Program-made: the position numbers and the translations under genes
NCBI GenBank assembly: GCA_003599475.1
Contig: QZKK01000188.1
Span: 1 to 16,957 of the forward strand
From: Desulfobacteraceae bacterium
GTDB taxonomy: Bacteria; Desulfobacterota; Desulfobacteria; Desulfobacterales; SURF-15
Reading direction: 5' to 3'
DNA length: 16,957 nt
The notes under the pieces: model-generated
What the model saw: the letters and a program-made list of their open reading frames with translations, nothing else
What the model was told of the DNA's origin: nothing
Databases searched by the model: none
Shown here: in pieces, positions 14,463 through 16,957 of the stretch
How positions within the stretch are numbered: the stretch's first letter is position 1
How the letters are laid out: the number at the start of each line of letters is the position of its first letter

Positions 14463-15413
14463 ATGGAAGAAAAAGTAAAAATCGGAATCAGCAGTTGTCT
14501 GCTCGGAAATCTGGTGCGCTGGAATGCCGGTCATAAGCTCGATCGTTACCTGACCGATACATTGGGCCAGTTTGTCGAATACGTTCCGGTGTGTCCCGAG
14601 GTGGAAGCAGGTTTCGGCGTACCCAGGGAATCGTTTCGTCTGGTCGGCGATCCTGAAAACCCCCGCCTGATTACTTTCAAGAGCAAAACGGATCACACCG
14701 ATCGCATGACCCGCTGGGCCGAAAGGCGCGTAACAGAACTCCAAAAAGAAGATCTGTGCGGCTTTATTTTCAAAAGCGACTCTCCCAGCAGCGGCATGGA
14801 GCGTGTGAAGGTGTATAGCGAAAAGGGGATGCCGGAAAAAAAAGGGGTGGGCATATTTGCCCGGGTCTATATGAAGAATTTTCCGGGCATCCCGGTAGAG
14901 GATGACGGTCGACTCCACGATCCGGCGATTCGGGAAAATTTCATCGAACGCATCTTTACGCTGAAAAGATGGCGAAACGACGCAGCAGAATCGCCAGACT
15001 TAGGGAATCTCGTGGATTTTCACACGCGCCACAAGCTTTTGATACTATCCCACAGCCAGAAGTATTACAGGCAAATGGGCAAGCTTGTGGCAGACGGCAG
15101 GATGATGGCCTTGCAAAAGCTTTACGATTCGTATGAACGTCTTCTGATGGAGGCACTGTCCTTGAAGACCACCGTAAAGAAAAACACCAATGTCCTGCAG
15201 CATTTGATGGGGTATTTCAAAAAGCAGTTGACCGCAGATGAAAAGCAGGAACTGTTGGAGGTGTTCGAGCAGTATAGAAGCGGCTTCACCCCCCTGATCG
15301 TACCGCTTACTTTGATCAATCATTACGTGCGAAAATACGATCAGCCCTATCTCAAGATGCAGATCTACCTGAACCCGCATCCGGTGGAGTTGAAACTGAG
15401 AACCCACGCCTAA
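14463..15413 (+). CDS. DUF523-DUF1722 fusion protein
   Basis: A 316-residue two-domain protein. Residues ~5-160 form a DUF523 domain: 'IGISSCLLGNLVRWNAGHK' (7-25) with C12 and 'VCPEVEAGFGVPRE' (43-56) with C44. Residues ~185-305 are DUF1722 (YbgA-like), with 'LVDFHTRHKLLILSHSQKYY'. DUF523 includes TudS, a [4Fe-4S] thiouracil desulfidase whose cluster is held by three cysteines, the third within 'SPSCG'. Here that motif is 'SPSSG', putting S110 in the ligand place; C99, eleven residues earlier, is an extra cysteine. Activity as a desulfidase is therefore doubtful. The ATG at 14463 has a GGGA site nearby; an in-frame GTG at 14448 is the alternative. It follows the ligase gene by about 100 bases on the same strand. 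Confidence 0.9.
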   Translation: MEEKVKIGISSCLLGNLVRWNAGHKLDRYLTDTLGQFVEYVPVCPEVEAGFGVPRESFRLVGDPENPRLITFKSKTDHTDRMTRWAERRVTELQKEDLCGFIFKSDSPSSGMERVKVYSEKGMPEKKGVGIFARVYMKNFPGIPVEDDGRLHDPAIRENFIERIFTLKRWRNDAAESPDLGNLVDFHTRHKLLILSHSQKYYRQMGKLVADGRMMALQKLYDSYERLLMEALSLKTTVKKNTNVLQHLMGYFKKQLTADEKQELLEVFEQYRSGFTPLIVPLTLINHYVRKYDQPYLKMQIYLNPHPVELKLRTHA

Positions 15414-15510
15414 GTCCATCGGCGCATAAATCCGGTGACGAATTTACTCGCTCAGGACTTAGTCGTTTCCAATAAAGCGCAGGTTTTTTGCCGTTCCTCC
15501 GTGAATTTTA

Positions 15511-15538
15511 TTGACAGCGATATTGCCGGCAGGATAAG
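15511..15538 (+). promoter_or_regulatory. Predicted sigma-70-like promoter
   Basis: TTGACA (15511-15516) is a perfect -35 match, followed after 16 bases by GATAAG (15533-15538), a 4/6 match to the -10 consensus. It would give a leader of about 165 bases before the TTG start at 15711. Prediction only. Confidence 0.4.
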
Positions 15539-15592
15539 AAAATTTCAGACGGTTCCATTTCGGCGAAGTGTCGATGGCGGGAACGTACAAAA

Positions 15593-15691
15593 GGCTGCAG
15601 AGGCAGCCTAAAAGCATCGTGGGAAGACTTCTTCCCCGGTGCCACTGGAGGTTTTGGGACGCGGAGCAAGCGTCTGAATCGGTTCGAGACG
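15593..15691 (+). ncRNA. Candidate structured mRNA leader
   Basis: Three compact hairpins occur in about 100 bases: GGCTGC/GCAGCC (15593-15598 with 15603-15608, loop AGAG), GGGAAG/CTTCCC (15621-15626 with 15631-15636, loop ACTT), and CGTCTGAA with TTC-g-AGACG (15671-15678 with 15683-15691, loop TCGG, one bulge). A competing stem, GACGC (15658-15662) with GCGTC (15670-15674), uses the same bases as the third, so the two exclude each other. The Shine-Dalgarno GAGGT (15698-15702) lies just after. I compared the order of motifs by eye with cobalamin, TPP and c-di-GMP-I leaders and found no match. Confidence 0.35.
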
Positions 15692-15710
15692 ATCAACGAG
15701 GTCTGGAGAA

Positions 15711-16957
15711 TTGCAGTCCCCAAGCAACGCATCGCCCGACGAAATAAAATCAAAGAAACAGACGCGAGGTTTGACCGGCAGGCTTTTCGCCGCTGCCTGC
15801 TGCCTCGTATTTTCATTCTTTTTCATGGATGTATCCGGTGCTCCTGAAGCGGCGCCTCGACCCGCTTCGCGTTCCCGCGAAAAAGGAAAGCCTGCAGAGA
15901 CAAAACCCGGCTCGAAGCCGCAGGCCGGAGCCGCTGCAAAAATCAAAACCGCCTCTCCCAAGCGAAAGACCGGACCTGTCGCCAAACCCGTGTATTCCAA
16001 AAAAGCCAGGGCCAAGGCCGAAGCGATCGCCTCCGAAATCTCATCTTCCCTCCCCGAGAGCCTGGAAAAAAGAATCGGCGAGTTTTTCGGCTTGAGGTAT
16101 CGAATGGGCGGTCAAGGCAGGGACGGGATCGACTGCTCGGGACTTGTCCAGAAGGTCTATTCGGACGTATTCGGCATCGAGCTTCCCCGCAACACCTCGG
16201 AGCAAAGCCGGCTCCGCAGCCTGGAAAGCGTCACCGAGGAGGAGCTCAAACCCGGAGATCTTCTCTTCTTCGGACCCAAACGGAAAAAAGTCAACCACGT
16301 CGGGATGTATCTGGCAAGCGGCTATTTTTTGCATGCATCGCGGTCCCAGGGGGTCACGATTTCCCGCGTTGATGAGCGGTACTGGAAATCGCGCTGGATA
16401 TTCTCCAAGCGTGTCAAGGGCCTTGAGACGGAATACGATTCGGATCAGGAACCGGAACTTGAGAGAACGCTTGAGCAGGACTCCGCCGGGTTTGCCTTTT
16501 CGGAGGGGCCCCCATACGATACGGCCGGTTTTCTCGAAGCCGGAATCCGAATCAACGATTCCCTGGAGTTTCTCCTGAGCGGGTTTTCCATGTATCGGCT
16601 CGAAGAAGAAACTTCTTTGCAGAATCTGCATTCATCCGCATATCTGCAGGAGGCGCAGATCGACGAAACAGGGGGAGGCTTTCGCCTGGCTGCCGTCCTT
16701 TCACCGTCGGACTGGTTCCGTGTGGTTCCTTCGGTGAGCCGGATCGAGGGTGTGGAAGAGGGAAAAATCCCCACCGGGAGCCGGCAGCAGCTCGGCCTTG
16801 AAACCCGGATGATCCTTCCTTCTTCTAGGATCGCCGTATTCATGGCCGCCCACGCCGATACCCTGCAAGACCTGGATCGGCCGCTGGACTTCTCACCGGA
16901 TTGGCAGAGCCTGGATGTGATGCTCGGGCTGCATTACCGGTTCTCCGATGCTTTCGG
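15711..16957 (+). CDS. NlpC/P60 hydrolase with strand-rich C-terminal domain (3' partial)
   Basis: An incomplete gene (at least 415 residues) for an exported cell-wall hydrolase that would cut peptide stems of peptidoglycan. The NlpC/P60 domain covers ~118-235: catalytic C142 in 'GIDCSGLVQKVY', H196 in 'NHVGMY' and H208 in 'YFLHAS', plus 'LPRNTSEQS' and 'LKPGDLLFF'. Before it is a Lys/Ala/Pro-rich linker (45-108). Residues 25-38 ('LFAAACCLVFSFFF') form a signal-peptide core, cut plausibly near 'DVSGA'. I chose the TTG at 15711 because GAGGT lies 8 bases upstream and the core is kept; the ATG at 15825 would remove it and has no ribosome site. TTG 15771 gives a neater signal peptide, but GAGG is 1 base away. 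Residues ~270-415 are alternating-polarity strands resembling an outer-membrane barrel. No in-frame stop occurs before the window end. Confidence 0.84.
   Translation, partial: MQSPSNASPDEIKSKKQTRGLTGRLFAAACCLVFSFFFMDVSGAPEAAPRPASRSREKGKPAETKPGSKPQAGAAAKIKTASPKRKTGPVAKPVYSKKARAKAEAIASEISSSLPESLEKRIGEFFGLRYRMGGQGRDGIDCSGLVQKVYSDVFGIELPRNTSEQSRLRSLESVTEEELKPGDLLFFGPKRKKVNHVGMYLASGYFLHASRSQGVTISRVDERYWKSRWIFSKRVKGLETEYDSDQEPELERTLEQDSAGFAFSEGPPYDTAGFLEAGIRINDSLEFLLSGFSMYRLEEETSLQNLHSSAYLQEAQIDETGGGFRLAAVLSPSDWFRVVPSVSRIEGVEEGKIPTGSRQQLGLETRMILPSSRIAVFMAAHADTLQDLDRPLDFSPDWQSLDVMLGLHYRFSDAF

Noticed and set aside
15593..15710. Known riboswitch (cobalamin, TPP or c-di-GMP-I)
   Set aside because: Fragments such as GGGAAG, GCCACTGG and GGGACGC occur, but in the wrong order and without the remaining conserved core bases of any of these classes.
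15608..16015. A 135-codon minus-strand open frame
   Set aside because: It is antisense to the leader and N-terminal linker of the NlpC/P60 gene and shows no motif.

Overview
The window reads as a chromosomal segment of a bacterium, most likely a deltaproteobacterium in the wide sense (Desulfobacterota or relatives). This rests on protein type, on a moderately GC-rich base composition with many gaa/atc/cgg codons, and on short dispersed intergenic repeats, which I associate from memory with sulfate-reducing and syntrophic deltaproteobacteria. No rRNA, tRNA, transposase, integrase or CRISPR array is visible. The organism assignment is inference.

Layout. (1) 1-166 is repeat-rich non-coding DNA. 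(2) 167-1345 (minus) is a DUF362 protein, flanked by a near-identical 21-base direct repeat. (3) 1346-1827 is intergenic, with two related hairpin repeats, a dispersed 36-base repeat and a promoter/operator-like site. (4) 1828-2477 is a VapB/VapC toxin-antitoxin pair. (5) 2550-5799 holds a tryptophanase (residues diagnostic against tyrosine phenol-lyase), an FxsA membrane protein, a cysteine-cluster protein and an alpha/beta hydrolase, all forward. (6) 5800-6315 holds an inverted repeat, the 3' remnant of a PhzF/YddE-type gene, and a palindromic leader. (7) 6316-12527 is a forward run: a compact ANL adenylate-forming enzyme, a YdiJ/GlcD-type FAD oxidoreductase, a possible 32-codon coupled ORF and a very large AsmA-like envelope protein. 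(8) 12528-12787 is repeat-rich. (9) 12788-14359 is an ATP-dependent DNA ligase of the archaeal/LigB type. (10) 14463-15413 is a DUF523-DUF1722 protein. (11) 15414-15710 holds a promoter-like site and several hairpins. (12) 15711 to the window end is an NlpC/P60 peptidoglycan hydrolase with a signal-peptide-like N-terminus and a strand-rich, possibly beta-barrel, C-terminal half; it runs off the window.

How it fits together. Most genes look like independent housekeeping or accessory functions: amino-acid catabolism (TnaA), envelope lipid or outer-membrane maintenance (AsmA-like), cell-wall hydrolysis (NlpC/P60), DNA repair (ligase) and toxin-antitoxin maintenance. The ANL, FAD-oxidase and AsmA-like genes are closely spaced and could be co-transcribed, but I cannot name a joint pathway. 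No single large new system is obvious. The points most worth a second look are the NlpC/P60-barrel fusion with its structured leader, the Cys-to-Ser change at a cluster position of the DUF523 domain, the palindrome over the vapBC -10 box, the PhzF gene remnant, and the dispersed repeat families in every larger gap.
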